The notes under the pieces were generated by a model, which was not told the origin of the DNA, made no database searches, and saw only the letters and a program-made list of their open reading frames with translations. Made by a program: the position numbers and the translations under genes. Of a stretch of DNA of 64,000 nt, positions 50,300 through 60,149 are shown in pieces (the first letter of the stretch is position 1; each line of letters opens with the position of its first letter). The DNA is from Daphnia pulex (lineage: Eukaryota; Arthropoda; Branchiopoda; Diplostraca; Daphniidae). The stretch lies in NCBI RefSeq assembly GCF_021134715.1, contig NC_060019.1:10120001-10184000 (forward strand). The letters are read 5' to 3'.

Positions 50300-53160
50300 T
50301 ATAAATTGAAGGAACTGTCAATGTTACCTAATATTTCACATAGCACAGAATTTCATTGGTAAATTGTAAAGTATGAATTAGAATAGTAAATTGTCAGGTA
50401 AGAAAGTAACTCACAATGACTGAGGTGAACGCTATCCAAGAACGTCTCGGAAGGAAAGACAAGCAAGCCATGCTTCTTTAAATTTCTATCAAAGTACAGT
50501 TTCATGCTACCAAAAAAATTGTTCTAGCTCATTCCTTTGACTTATCATTCTCAACATTTGCCCATCATCACCCCAAAGGAAAACATAACCTCTACAATGT
50601 CAAGAACAGAAAATTCAAAACTAATTCGAAAAAATGTGTAGGTTCAGTTACGTAAAACCACAACTTAGGATTTCACTAAGAATTACACCAAAGGTAAATA
50701 AAGGAATTTACTCTCTAGTCTTCAATCATCGACACTGAAAGCGCGCTTCTAAGGATTATACTTACATTATTACTCTTTATCAAGTACTTGGTTTCTGCAC
50801 AATAGACAATAGTCAAGCTCAGACGAGATCAGATGATTTGCCCAAGTGGAATTTACCTTTGGACAAGAATAGCTACTTCACAATTGAAATGATTCCTAGG
50901 GGAAGCATGAGAAGATTAATATAACAGCAATCCATCATCTTTCTTCAAGAGGCTTCAGCACCATTTGTTTGACTGATTCTTTACCTAAAATATTTGGACA
51001 TGTCAAAGACAAACTAGCTCTAATCTTCAAGAAAACATTTCTGTACATACCTCATGTCCAATGAAGTTGAAGACCGTAAGCAAAGTGAATGTAGATTCAC
51101 CAACACCAGAGACAATAGCAGCTTATTCCGAGTCAAGCACTCCTTTCACCATCTTCACATTGAGCAGCAAACACCATCAGTCACCAGCTTGAATTAATCT
51201 ACCTTTCAAAAGTTACGGAAAAAGATTGTTTAAGCTTTTGAATTCAGTAGAAAACAATTATTTTGAACAAAATATTGGACAGTAAGCTGCATGGCCCTTG
51301 CACATTTCCTCCTGAAGTGGATGAGAAACATTAAAATTAGCCAACACAAACAGAATAGAAAAAAAAACTTACTTCAAAGTTAAAGTACTTCTCCATGTAA
51401 CAAAACATCCCAACATGCAGTGAAAGTCTTCAGAAATTGTAGAGCACTCCACAACAACACATGGAGTTGACAAGTATATATTGTAAGCTTTCAGACCTGT
51501 AAATTCACCACACAAAACAATAATATTGAAGAACTCAAGCAGTTGATATGGCTTAACAAGTTGGGAAAAATACCCCACAGTAGCAATCATATCCCTTCTC
51601 CTACACCCACTCAGCAAGATATGATGCGCTGTCAAAACAAAATCGCAATGAATATATAATTCCAACAAAAAGGCTTTACAATGTCAACAACAGAAAATTC
51701 AAAACTAATTTGAAAAAAAAAGGTATAGATTCAATCACGTAAAACCACATCTTAAAATTTAATGAAGAATTACACCACAATTAAACAAATGAATTTACTC
51801 TCTAGTCTAGTGTAGTTGAAGCAAAATGAAAATGGATGAAAATGTGATGAAATATCCCATACAGAATATATTGAATTAGACTTGTTTTAATTTGGAAAAC
51901 ATAAAAAATAGTTACCATTCCATTCAAGTTTCTACTTTCTAGTACGAGACGACATTTCTGCATACGGACAGCACTTTCAGGACACATGGTCAGACGACTC
52001 ACTGGGAGTGGGACTAAAATTGTAGACAAAATAACCTTCAGATTCACAGACGACTAGAGAATGCATCTAATTCACATTACACAATAGCATTCACAGGTGA
52101 CAACCAAAAAGAAATAGGCAAATACCTTTGATCTTCACGATGCAAAACTTTTAAGTTCGCTGACATGCTAAAACGCAGACCGTGCAGCGTCCCAGTTCGA
52201 CAGTCTGCACCTGAATGCCTTGACATATGTACTGACTGCAACACCCAACACCAAACCCCTCTGGTGGACGAATTTTAACCCCACCTTTTGACAAAATTCT
52301 AACCCCAACCCATGCCCCAACCTTTTGAACAAAAAATTTTAACCCTACCTTATAACAAAAATCAACAACTTGTAATCGTAATATTTATAAAACGTAGAAA
52401 AAAAATTTACCACCTTCGTTTCATTGGCTATTACTTCAAAACGTCGCCATAAGGAAATTCCAACCCCAAAAACTGCCCCAAGCCCCCAACCTTGAGAAAA
52501 TTTCTAACCCAACCTTTTGAAGAAAAAAAAAAACTTAACAAACATCAAAAACCACTGCTTATCATAGATACAAGACCAAAAAGTTGATAAAATGTAAAAA
52601 AAAAAAAAAACTAACCACCACCCTACTACTTCAAAACGTCGCCATAAGGATTATCAGATCACTTACATATGAGTTACTTCTGCAGGTTGGCGATATTGGA
52701 CGATGTGGTTCACTGACATGACAAGTGAACTTATACATGAATAAACCACCGATCAGTTATCCTAGGTTCTCCAGAAGATGGAATGAGAGATGAATCCTTA
52801 TAAAGGATGAAAATAATAAGTTTCAGCAATTACTTTAATAAATCTAATTTTGGTTGTTACCTGTATTATTTTGATGGCACATTCAGTAGAATAGAATGAT
52901 TTTGAACTAAAGTGGACAGTAGGCTGCACAACTCTTAATTTTTTCCTGCTGAAAGTAAAAGAAACAAAGATTATCAAACATTTACACAGAATTTTAGAAA
53001 AAATGCATGTGACGAAACATCCCAACATGCAATTAACCTGGTATCATTTAGGAAATAGAGAAATAAAAGAGAACTTGGGAAAATGTTCACCAAACTATCA
53101 TTCAATTCATTAAACTAAAGAACACTTTGATACCTTAGAACTAACATGGGTCATAGCAGA
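50300..53160 (-). ncRNA. Candidate spliced noncoding units, minus-strand copies 2 and 3 (partial)
   Basis: Minus-strand blocks with splice-like borders recur. A GAGGAAATGTGCAAGG block after CCACTTCAG (about 51240-51315) resembles a block at about 52860-52950 and the plus-strand block at 47205-47290. A block with CATGTTGGGATGTTT occurs at about 51400 and 53020. Direct duplicates of about 140 nt occur at 50588-50730 and 51674-51815. The block at 52715-52800 matches 47430-47525 in inverse. The stretch looks like two or three partial copies of the same multi-exon unit. Coding potential is not apparent. Confidence 0.3.
52262..52655. repeat. Imperfect tandem duplication of a ~195-bp AC-rich cassette
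   Basis: Two units rich in AACCCCAACC and CCTTTTGA. Each ends with the same 24 nt (52432-52455 and 52627-52650; it contains TCAAAACGTCGCCATAAGGA). Spacing between the identical parts is 195 bp. Both also hold long A runs. Confidence 0.7.
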
Positions 53161-53329
53161 GCTCCATCGGAAATCGGTAGACGAGTTGGAGATGTTTCCG
53201 TTATTCTACAGCGCGAACAAAACTTCACCGGTTGTCAGTTGCATTTTCTGATTTGGGCTGATAGTTCATCTATGTGATCTGAATGATTCTTATTCCATAT
53301 GCTCGGACTCGGATGATCTATTTGTGATT

Positions 53330-53877
53330 TATAGCTGGCCACTCTTCAACACAACTTAATTGTATTCGATCACTCGTTTCCAATATCTGCGTACCTCCAG
53401 GGAATGGAACGTCGTTTTCTCCGCCGCCTTCTTTCTTCAACAAATAATTGTGCTGTCCGTGAACTGTTAATCCTGTAGGCTTAACTAAGTTAGAAGAGGT
53501 CAACTGCCTGCGGTTGTTTGGTGTCAGCTCAAAATGTCATCTTCTCTTCTGTGTCGATAGTCAGCGCTGAAGGTTGGTCGATATCTATTTCTCTTATCTT
53601 GTCGCGATTATTGACGTCGTATACGGCACCAATAGATTTGGGACGGCAAGTTGGTGGAGACGGACCTCCAACCAGGATACCAACAGAAATATGACTACCG
53701 ATTCTGGTAGCGTTGATCGCATTTAACCTAGAGCAACTCCAAAAGAGAACTCGTGTTGGATTGGCCACAACAACTGAAGCCTGGGTCCTGTTATCTAGCG
53801 CACGACGAATTGTTTGTGAACTCACGTATATCCAGTAGAAGTGCTGCACCACCGGGTCGAACTCAATACCACGAACC
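53330..53877 (-). pseudogene. Decayed fragment of an LRP5/6 (arrow)-type receptor, beta-propeller part
   Basis: The minus strand encodes pieces of a YWTD beta-propeller: GIEFDPVVQHFYWIYVSSQ, RVLFWSCSRLNAINATRIG, SVGILVGGPSPP, then in another frame SNLVKPTGLTVHGQHNY. This order resembles the fourth propeller of LRP5/LRP6/arrow, Wnt co-receptors. It starts at a splice acceptor-like TTGTTTCAAG (about 53878). Decay signs are: loss of the segment between two blades, a one-codon loss in the ATRIDG motif, a TGA (53529-53531) where a Trp is expected after EEKMTF, and a frameshift before SNLVKP. No other receptor domains were found nearby, so it is a partial duplicate. Confidence 0.7.
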
Positions 53878-53957
53878 TTGAAACAATAAAGATGAGCGTT
53901 ACAAGAAAAATTCGTATTTGAAACAACAGATACCACAAGGTAGATACACGATGGCAA

Positions 53958-55500
53958 TGCCTTCTCTTCATTTCTTCTTCCTGTGTCGCACCGTTTTCAC
54001 ATCGAAAATATCGATTTAGAGATAAGTCACAAGCAGGTCGGGAGTGGTCCGGCGCAATTCCCTATGGGAAAAAAGAACTTCGTTATCCGGATTAGGAGAA
54101 TTGGGGGCAGACTGAAAAACACAAAATAAAAACCAAATATTTCATAACACCCTGAGCCACATCCGTTGTACGGTTAGGGACAACTTCCGGATAGAGTTCT
54201 AACCGGTTGTGCGACCATGGCTTAATGGTTATGACAACCTTTCAAACCCCTCCACATATTCGTTGATGTCCCATATGTCTATGTTATGTCCCTCAATATT
54301 ACCTATGGCCGTCTGTAAAAAAATAACTCATATACATAATAATGCATATACTAACCTCCTCCTACTAACCTAACGAACTCTCACTCCGACATCTACTAAC
54401 ACTAATGCACCGCAGCATTTAAAAGAGAAAAAAAAAACTTCAGAAAAACAATGAAGGGGAAGCCAGATCAATTACCTATCGCAAGACGTTTGGCGAAGAA
54501 AATTGAGAGGGGAAAAATCACAGGAAATACGAAAGTGTCACCTTTAGCTGTCGGCTCTTTCCCGTAGTACTGTTGACTGCAAAATATTAACGATGAATAA
54601 AACGTTTGAAGTCCTTTTCCCACTTGGCGTCTAGTGGCGGAAGTAGTGCGGTGACAAGGGCAGCAAATGGAGTCGACGCAACCGGCCAAACAAATAATTA
54701 GCAAAAAAACAGAAAGGGCGAATAAGCTCGTGATCCGAAGATTAATCGGCAGCAGCTGCTGAACTGGAGATCATTTCCATGGAAGGCCACTGTTGCTGTT
54801 CCCGACTGTCGCTCATGCTTCACAATTACTGTCAAGAGAATCAAATTGAAGATGACTAAATGCGGTCAATCAGCTGACGGGGAAAGACAGTTTGTTCCCA
54901 GTTGGAGTTGTTCTCAGTCGAGAGACTGGATTGCCATTATCGCAAACTTGAAAATACGAATTTGTTCCTTTACATCCTACAGGAGTCGATTTTGGTGTCG
55001 ATGGTAGGACGTACTACTTCACTTGTTTATCAAAGGTGCCCCAATGGCGCTGTTAAATGCGAACTGAATGAGAAGAAAGGTAAAACTTATTGATTAGTTT
55101 TGGTTCTATTAAATTATATGTCTGCTCTTACTTAAAGAGAAGAGTTTATCCACTTCTAATTTTCCTGGTGAAATCTTTTGTTAGCTGTGGAACTGATGCA
55201 ACTTGTTGTACTGGAAGGATGGATGCACTGGCGACGAAAGTCTTGATCAACAATTTATCAGTTAAAACCTGTCGAATGAATAACGAACTAATTAGACAAA
55301 TCCGAAACAAAAAGTTAACATATAAAATTTACACAAGTTTCTTTGGGGATGGCCAGAGGTAGATTGCGCTTGCCATTTGATATACTCTAGGTAGATGTGG
55401 CATATGGCCAGCCAACTGCTGAATTTTCCAAACAAATCTATCAGGGGAACTGAGTTCAGCTTAACCAATTTGATGGGTGAAACATTGTCTAGTTTCCAGA
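53958..55500. other. Stretch without a supported gene
   Basis: Contains short ORFs on both strands. One on the minus strand (about 54468-54740) begins with a hydrophobic, signal-peptide-like segment followed by Cys pairs, but no homologue is recognised and the frame upstream is broken. Repeated small units such as CTAACCTCCTCC and CTAACC occur near 54350-54370. It may hold further remnants of the receptor copy next to it. Confidence 0.3.
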
Positions 55501-55539
55501 GTTAGGATCAAATGAGCCAAATACATGCATTTATTGCCA

Positions 55540-56280
55540 AGGCATTATCGAAAGCAAGCAGGCACTGCACATGTGAAATGTTACTCCCAGGCCTCTGGAC
55601 GACGTGGTGGACACTGGACAGAATGGTTTCAAAATCTTGAGCTTCAAAATTCATCTACACATAAAAAATGACACAAAACACTTCCAAGGTTACTACACGA
55701 GAAATGGAATTTAATTGAATCTATAACACCACTGAGAAAGTAGCAAACACTCAACATGAACCATCCAGATCCAACTGGAAGAAGACATGACAAAGTCTAA
55801 AACTCTGAATCCCAGATTCCCAGCAAACAACCCAGCTAACATCAAAACCCCTATCAAAGGATAATAGCGTACCTTCGTCTAAGAAGCAAGCTCAGGCGAT
55901 CTGGCCTACTAGAGAACTGTTAAGTTCCATATTTTAACAGGTGCCTGCAAACAACATCATAAATGCCATGATCCAAATTTGTATAATGTTAATCAACAAA
56001 TTCAAATTTAAAAACATTGTACATGTTAAATGTTATTCAGCTTCTGGGATCTGGATGTGGTGGACAGCATGGTTACAAAATCTGCTAGCATTAAGTTTCA
56101 TCTACACATACAAAATGGCATTTAAACTTTCGGGATAACTTCACGCAAAAAAAAAACAAATTAATTGCGTTCACAATCGTCAACTAATCCCAAATAGAAA
56201 TACATCGGCCAATAAACCCAGCTAACAGAAAACCCAACGAGGAAAAATGGCGGCTTACTCACCTACGCTTCAAAGAACAG
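55540..56280. repeat. Imperfect tandem duplication of ~450 bp
   Basis: The segment around 55565-55675 (ATGTGAAATGTTACTCC, GTGGTGGACACTGGACAG, TTCATCTACACATA) recurs at about 56020-56125 with the same order of motifs. The flanking CCAGCTAACA motif recurs at about 55830 and 56217. Divergence is substantial. No ORF is shared. Confidence 0.55.
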
Positions 56281-56925
56281 ACTGACTCACTAACAGACAT
56301 GGCCTAGCAATGTCCATTCCTTCTGAGTTGCTGACAGAAAAACCAAGAAGAAGAAGGTAGGGCTAAAGGGCTAGCCGCCTAGCCTAAGCCCCAAAATTGA
56401 ATACAAATCTGGCCGCCAGATGTCCTCAGTGTCCAAGCATTAACCATTGTCATTATAGCCGATGTAAACATAACCATTGTCAATTTTGTCATACGATATA
56501 TAAAATGGATATAGTAACCTCAGACATCAGAGCTGATGATATACCATGATGAATTGATTGATACTCTGGTAACATAACAATGAGATAGTATATAGCCACA
56601 TACAACTATAGCTCTGAACACAGTACTAACAAAATAGTAACTTGTTACTACCTCTCTGCTTCCGGTAAGCAAACCTGGGCAGTAGGGGGTTTCGTCTAAA
56701 TAAACATGATAAGAATGAACATTGTCTGTTTCTAAAATGTCCTTTATATTTCGAGAATAACAAGCATGTTTTTTATTTGTTGATTTGTTCTTCATCTGAA
56801 AACAAATAAGATAATGCATTGAAAGCCGAATTTGGTTACAATAAATGGATAGTAGGCCTTTAAATGGATAGGGAAACGATATAAAAGGAGAACCTTGACC
56901 AAAACTTTAGTTCATACAATTGTAG

Positions 56926-57812
56926 CTAGTCGTCAAAGATGAACTGAACACCAGGAGAGGAAGAGACGAAGGGAAACCTTCCAAACTGGGAAAATCGGTT
57001 GAACGATTGCTGGGGAAATCTTGAGAATTGGAAAGCCGATTCACGTTGTGGAGGACAAGTACAAGTCGAAGCCGACTGAACGAATCTTGGCTTCATTCTC
57101 GTCGGGCGAAGGGGCGTTCTGACAAAGGAAGTCGACGGATTAAAAATGGAAGATTGAGAGACAAGACGGGCAGCGTTTTGTCCATTCACGAACGGGAAAG
57201 AGCTCAAGCGATCAGCCGAAATAATAGCCAAATCATCGAGATCATCAAGATCGTCTAGGTCATCAATTTCTCTGCTATCGTCGCTGACGAAGATAATGTC
57301 ACCAGTGGCTTGTCCAGAGGTGGAGACAGATCCTACATTGGATGGCCTCATCGGGAATCGGTTAACAGGAATGGTATTTTGTTTAGCTTGGAAATTAACT
57401 TGTCTTCCAGACAAATCTGTGGTGATAATTTGGAAATCGTCATCGTCTAAATTAAAAAAAAAAAAAATGGAATGGGTGAAACGTTCACTTCGAAATAAAA
57501 AGAATTTACCAAAATCAACCAGCTTTCCATTGGCATCCAAGACATTGACTCGACGTTTTCTTACAACAGGATTCTGGCCGATTTGGTTTCCCAAAGTAGA
57601 AGTAGAGGATCTTTTCATAATTCCATCCGAGTAGTTTCTTACGGACGTCTCGGAGTTGCTGGATTGGGGTCCTGCCATGGCACAGGCCACGGCGGCGGCA
57701 AAAATCTTTTGCAATTGAAAGAAAAATAATAATTTTGTTTTCGAGTGTTGTCAAATTATAACTTAAATTTAAACGGATATGAAAATGTAAGTCTTACCAC
57801 TGCGAACTTCAT
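56926..57812 (-). CDS. Small secreted protein, tandem paralogue A (unknown function)
   Basis: Three exons on the minus strand: 57798-57812, 57510-57705, 56926-57446; 243 residues. MKFAV joins IFAAAVACAMAGPQ, a signal peptide. A variable Ser/Thr-rich part contains KRSS and VVRKRRVNV, possible dibasic cleavage sites. A LDANGKLVDF motif follows, then an acidic DDDD stretch, a repeat IDDLDDLDDLDDLAI, and a Phe/Arg-rich tail (FSRFPQQSFNRFSQFGRFPF) containing one CTC Cys pair, ending IFDD. No known domain is recognised. It may be a secreted structural or immune-type protein restricted to the lineage, but nothing proves this. A TATA box lies 79 nt before the ATG. The paralogue B is 2.2 kb upstream in the same orientation. 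Confidence 0.8.
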
Positions 57813-57890
57813 AGTAAACGAAAAGGATGCTGAAGAATTTCAACTCAACAGTCAGAAGACGAATGATGATGTATCAACCAAATACTGTTC

Positions 57891-57899
57891 CCTTTTATA
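57891..57899 (-). promoter_or_regulatory. TATA box of secreted gene A
   Basis: TATAAAAGG on the minus strand, 79 nt upstream of the start codon. It is preceded and followed by sequence similar to the promoter of paralogue B. Confidence 0.75.
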
Positions 57900-59158
57900 C
57901 AACAGATCGATACAGGAACCGACTCTAAAACCAACATGATCACGTGCTGACCTGTCCAACCAACTTTTACTCTCGCATAGTATCAATGTCCCCCAAATCT
58001 GGTCACTATAGTATAAAGCGGTATTGAGACATCGCCCACTTTATAAGAGGAAAAAAAAGTATGCTGGTGGAATATAGGCTAGCAAAAACAAGTTGTGATA
58101 ACCAAAAATGTAAAGTGATATATCCTGCCATTTCTTTGTTTCGATTGCATATGCTGGCCTCATTCCCACCACTTTGCTCAGTTTGTCGCACTGCCGCCAT
58201 TTCATAATTCATCTTTCAAGCCAACAAAAATAACTTTCGGCACGAAATCAATTTGCCGTTTTACTTTGTCACAACCAGCACCTTTCGAATAAGATTGATG
58301 GTTGACGATAGTGTTGGAACTAGTTCCGACTTTTTACCTGTTCAAGTTCAAAAATAATTGATACTACGAAATTTCTGGTGTTTTTGGAACTGTATCACAT
58401 ATAACGTAACATATTCACCAAGTTCTAGTTATGTTCTATACCCTCCCATTATATCATTGTATCATGTAAAGAGACACAAAAGCTTAACAAATCCACAGGT
58501 TTCACACTAATTTCTTATTTTCAACAACGTTAAAATGTGGCATTATAATTCCTAATTATACCACATTTTTTTACGATGACTTATCCGATACGCATTAAAT
58601 GTTAAAAAATATGTAAAAGAATAAATAAATGAAATAGAATAATAAATAAATAAAAGTTCCCACTTTGACACATGACCTCAGCAATTAACCCCTTCGGTTC
58701 ATCAATAATAAAAGCAAATCCATGCAGAATCAAAGTACGTATAAGCAAGTTAGAAAACTACTTTTAAAACCATGCATCAACGATTATTTTTTTTAGTAGG
58801 GATATCCCAACAATAATTATTATCGCACATCACTAAAAGAAAATCTTTATGCTTTTAAAGCATTATTACTTCAATGTGAAGCTTTAGCGTTGATGTTTCA
58901 TAGGTTGCTCAACATCAGCAATGAATCATGGCAAAAATTTTCTTTACAGATTATTATATTGTCATACGAACACTCCGGTTTACTACAGTACAAACATTTC
59001 TTTGAAATTTGAGAGAATATCAAACAAGTTATTTGTTTCCGTCTGCAAGCCATGAAATCTAAACGGGTAAGAGAACGCAAAGGGTGCAAAATTTGATAAT
59101 GGATAGGGAAACCATAAAAGAAAAACCTCAACCCAAAATCTAGAACATAAAGTTTAGA
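57900..59158. other. Spacer between the two secreted-protein genes
   Basis: AT-rich. Contains a hairpin at about 58532-58569 and, next to 59158, a 3' flank (ATGGATAGGGAAACC) that resembles the 3' flank of gene A, showing that the duplicated unit extends past the stop codon. No other gene is supported. Confidence 0.5.
58532..58569. repeat. Imperfect hairpin in AT-rich spacer
   Basis: AAAATGTGG at the left pairs with CCACATTTT at the right, and the inner TATAATT pairs with AATTATA, with a small bulge and a short loop. It could be a MITE remnant or a transcript-end hairpin. Confidence 0.5.
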
Positions 59159-60037
59159 TCAGTCGTCAAAGACGAACTGGACACCAGGAAAAGAAGAGAC
59201 GAAGGGAAACCTTCCAAACTGGGAAAATCGGTTGAACGATTGTTGGGGAAATCTTGAGAATTGGAAAGCCGATTCACGTTGTGGAGGACAAGTACAAGTC
59301 GAAGCCGACTGAACGAATCTTGGCTTCATTCTCGTCGGGCGAAGGGGCGTTCTGACAAAGGAAGTCGACGGATTAAAAATGGAAGATTGAGAGACAAGAC
59401 GGGCAGCGTTTTGTCCATTCACGAACGGAAAAGAGCTCAAGCGATTAGGCGAAATTATAGCCAAATCATCGAGATCATCAAGATCGTCTAGGTCATCAAT
59501 TTCTCTGCTATCGTCGCTGACGAAGATTATGTCACCAGTGGCTTGTCCAGAGGTGGAGACAGATCCTACATTGGATTGCCTCACTGGGACGCGGTTAACC
59601 ACATTTTGTTTAGGTTGGAAACTAACTTGTCGTCCAGACAAATCCGCGGTTACTATCTGTAAATCGTCGTCGTCTGAAACAAAAACTTACTAAGTAAAAG
59701 TGGTTGACTTGAAAATGATAAAGAATATTTTACCAAGATCAACTAGTTTGCCATTAGCGTCTATGAGACTAACTGGTCGTCTCCTAACAATCTGCTTGGC
59801 ATTTTGGTTTACCATAGAGGAAGCAGGGGATCGTTTCACGACTCCATCTGCGTCATCGCTGACTGAGGATGCGGAATTGGAAGTGGCAGATTGGCCTGCG
59901 CTTGTGGTTGGCGGCGCGGCCATAGCGCATGCCACAGCGATGGCAAAAATCTTTCAGAAATTAACAATATGTAAACATTAAATTTCTTAGAAATGAAAAA
60001 CCGAATAGGTTTAAGACTTTACCACTGCAAATTTCAT
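59159..60037 (-). CDS. Small secreted protein, tandem paralogue B (unknown function)
   Basis: Three exons on the minus strand: 60023-60037, 59734-59950, 59159-59673; 248 residues. The same architecture as paralogue A: signal peptide MKFAV-IFAIAVACAMAAPP, Ser-rich variable part with KRSP and IVRRRPVSL, IDANGKLVDL, acidic DDDD, the DDLDDLDDLDDL repeat, and the Phe/Arg-rich tail with one CTC pair. Exon and intron positions and phases match gene A exactly. Exon 2 is strongly diverged from A while most of exon 3 is almost identical (about four changes in ~135 residues). Function is unknown. Confidence 0.8.
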
Positions 60038-60140
60038 TGTAGACGAATGAGATTTCCAAGAAAGCTTCAGAAGAACTTGTATGTCTAAGCAACTGAACGG
60101 TCAAAAGACGATTGGTGATGAATCTTTCAAATTCGGGCCC

Positions 60141-60149
60141 CTTTTTATA
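60141..60149 (-). promoter_or_regulatory. TATA box of secreted gene B
   Basis: TATAAAAAG on the minus strand, about 104 nt before the start codon and followed by a G-rich stretch, matching the position class of the TATA box of paralogue A. Confidence 0.7.

Noticed and set aside
53529-53957. Intact small LDL-receptor-like protein gene
   Set aside because: Motifs are truncated and frame-broken and there is no signal peptide, EGF or LDLa domain; a pseudogene fits better.
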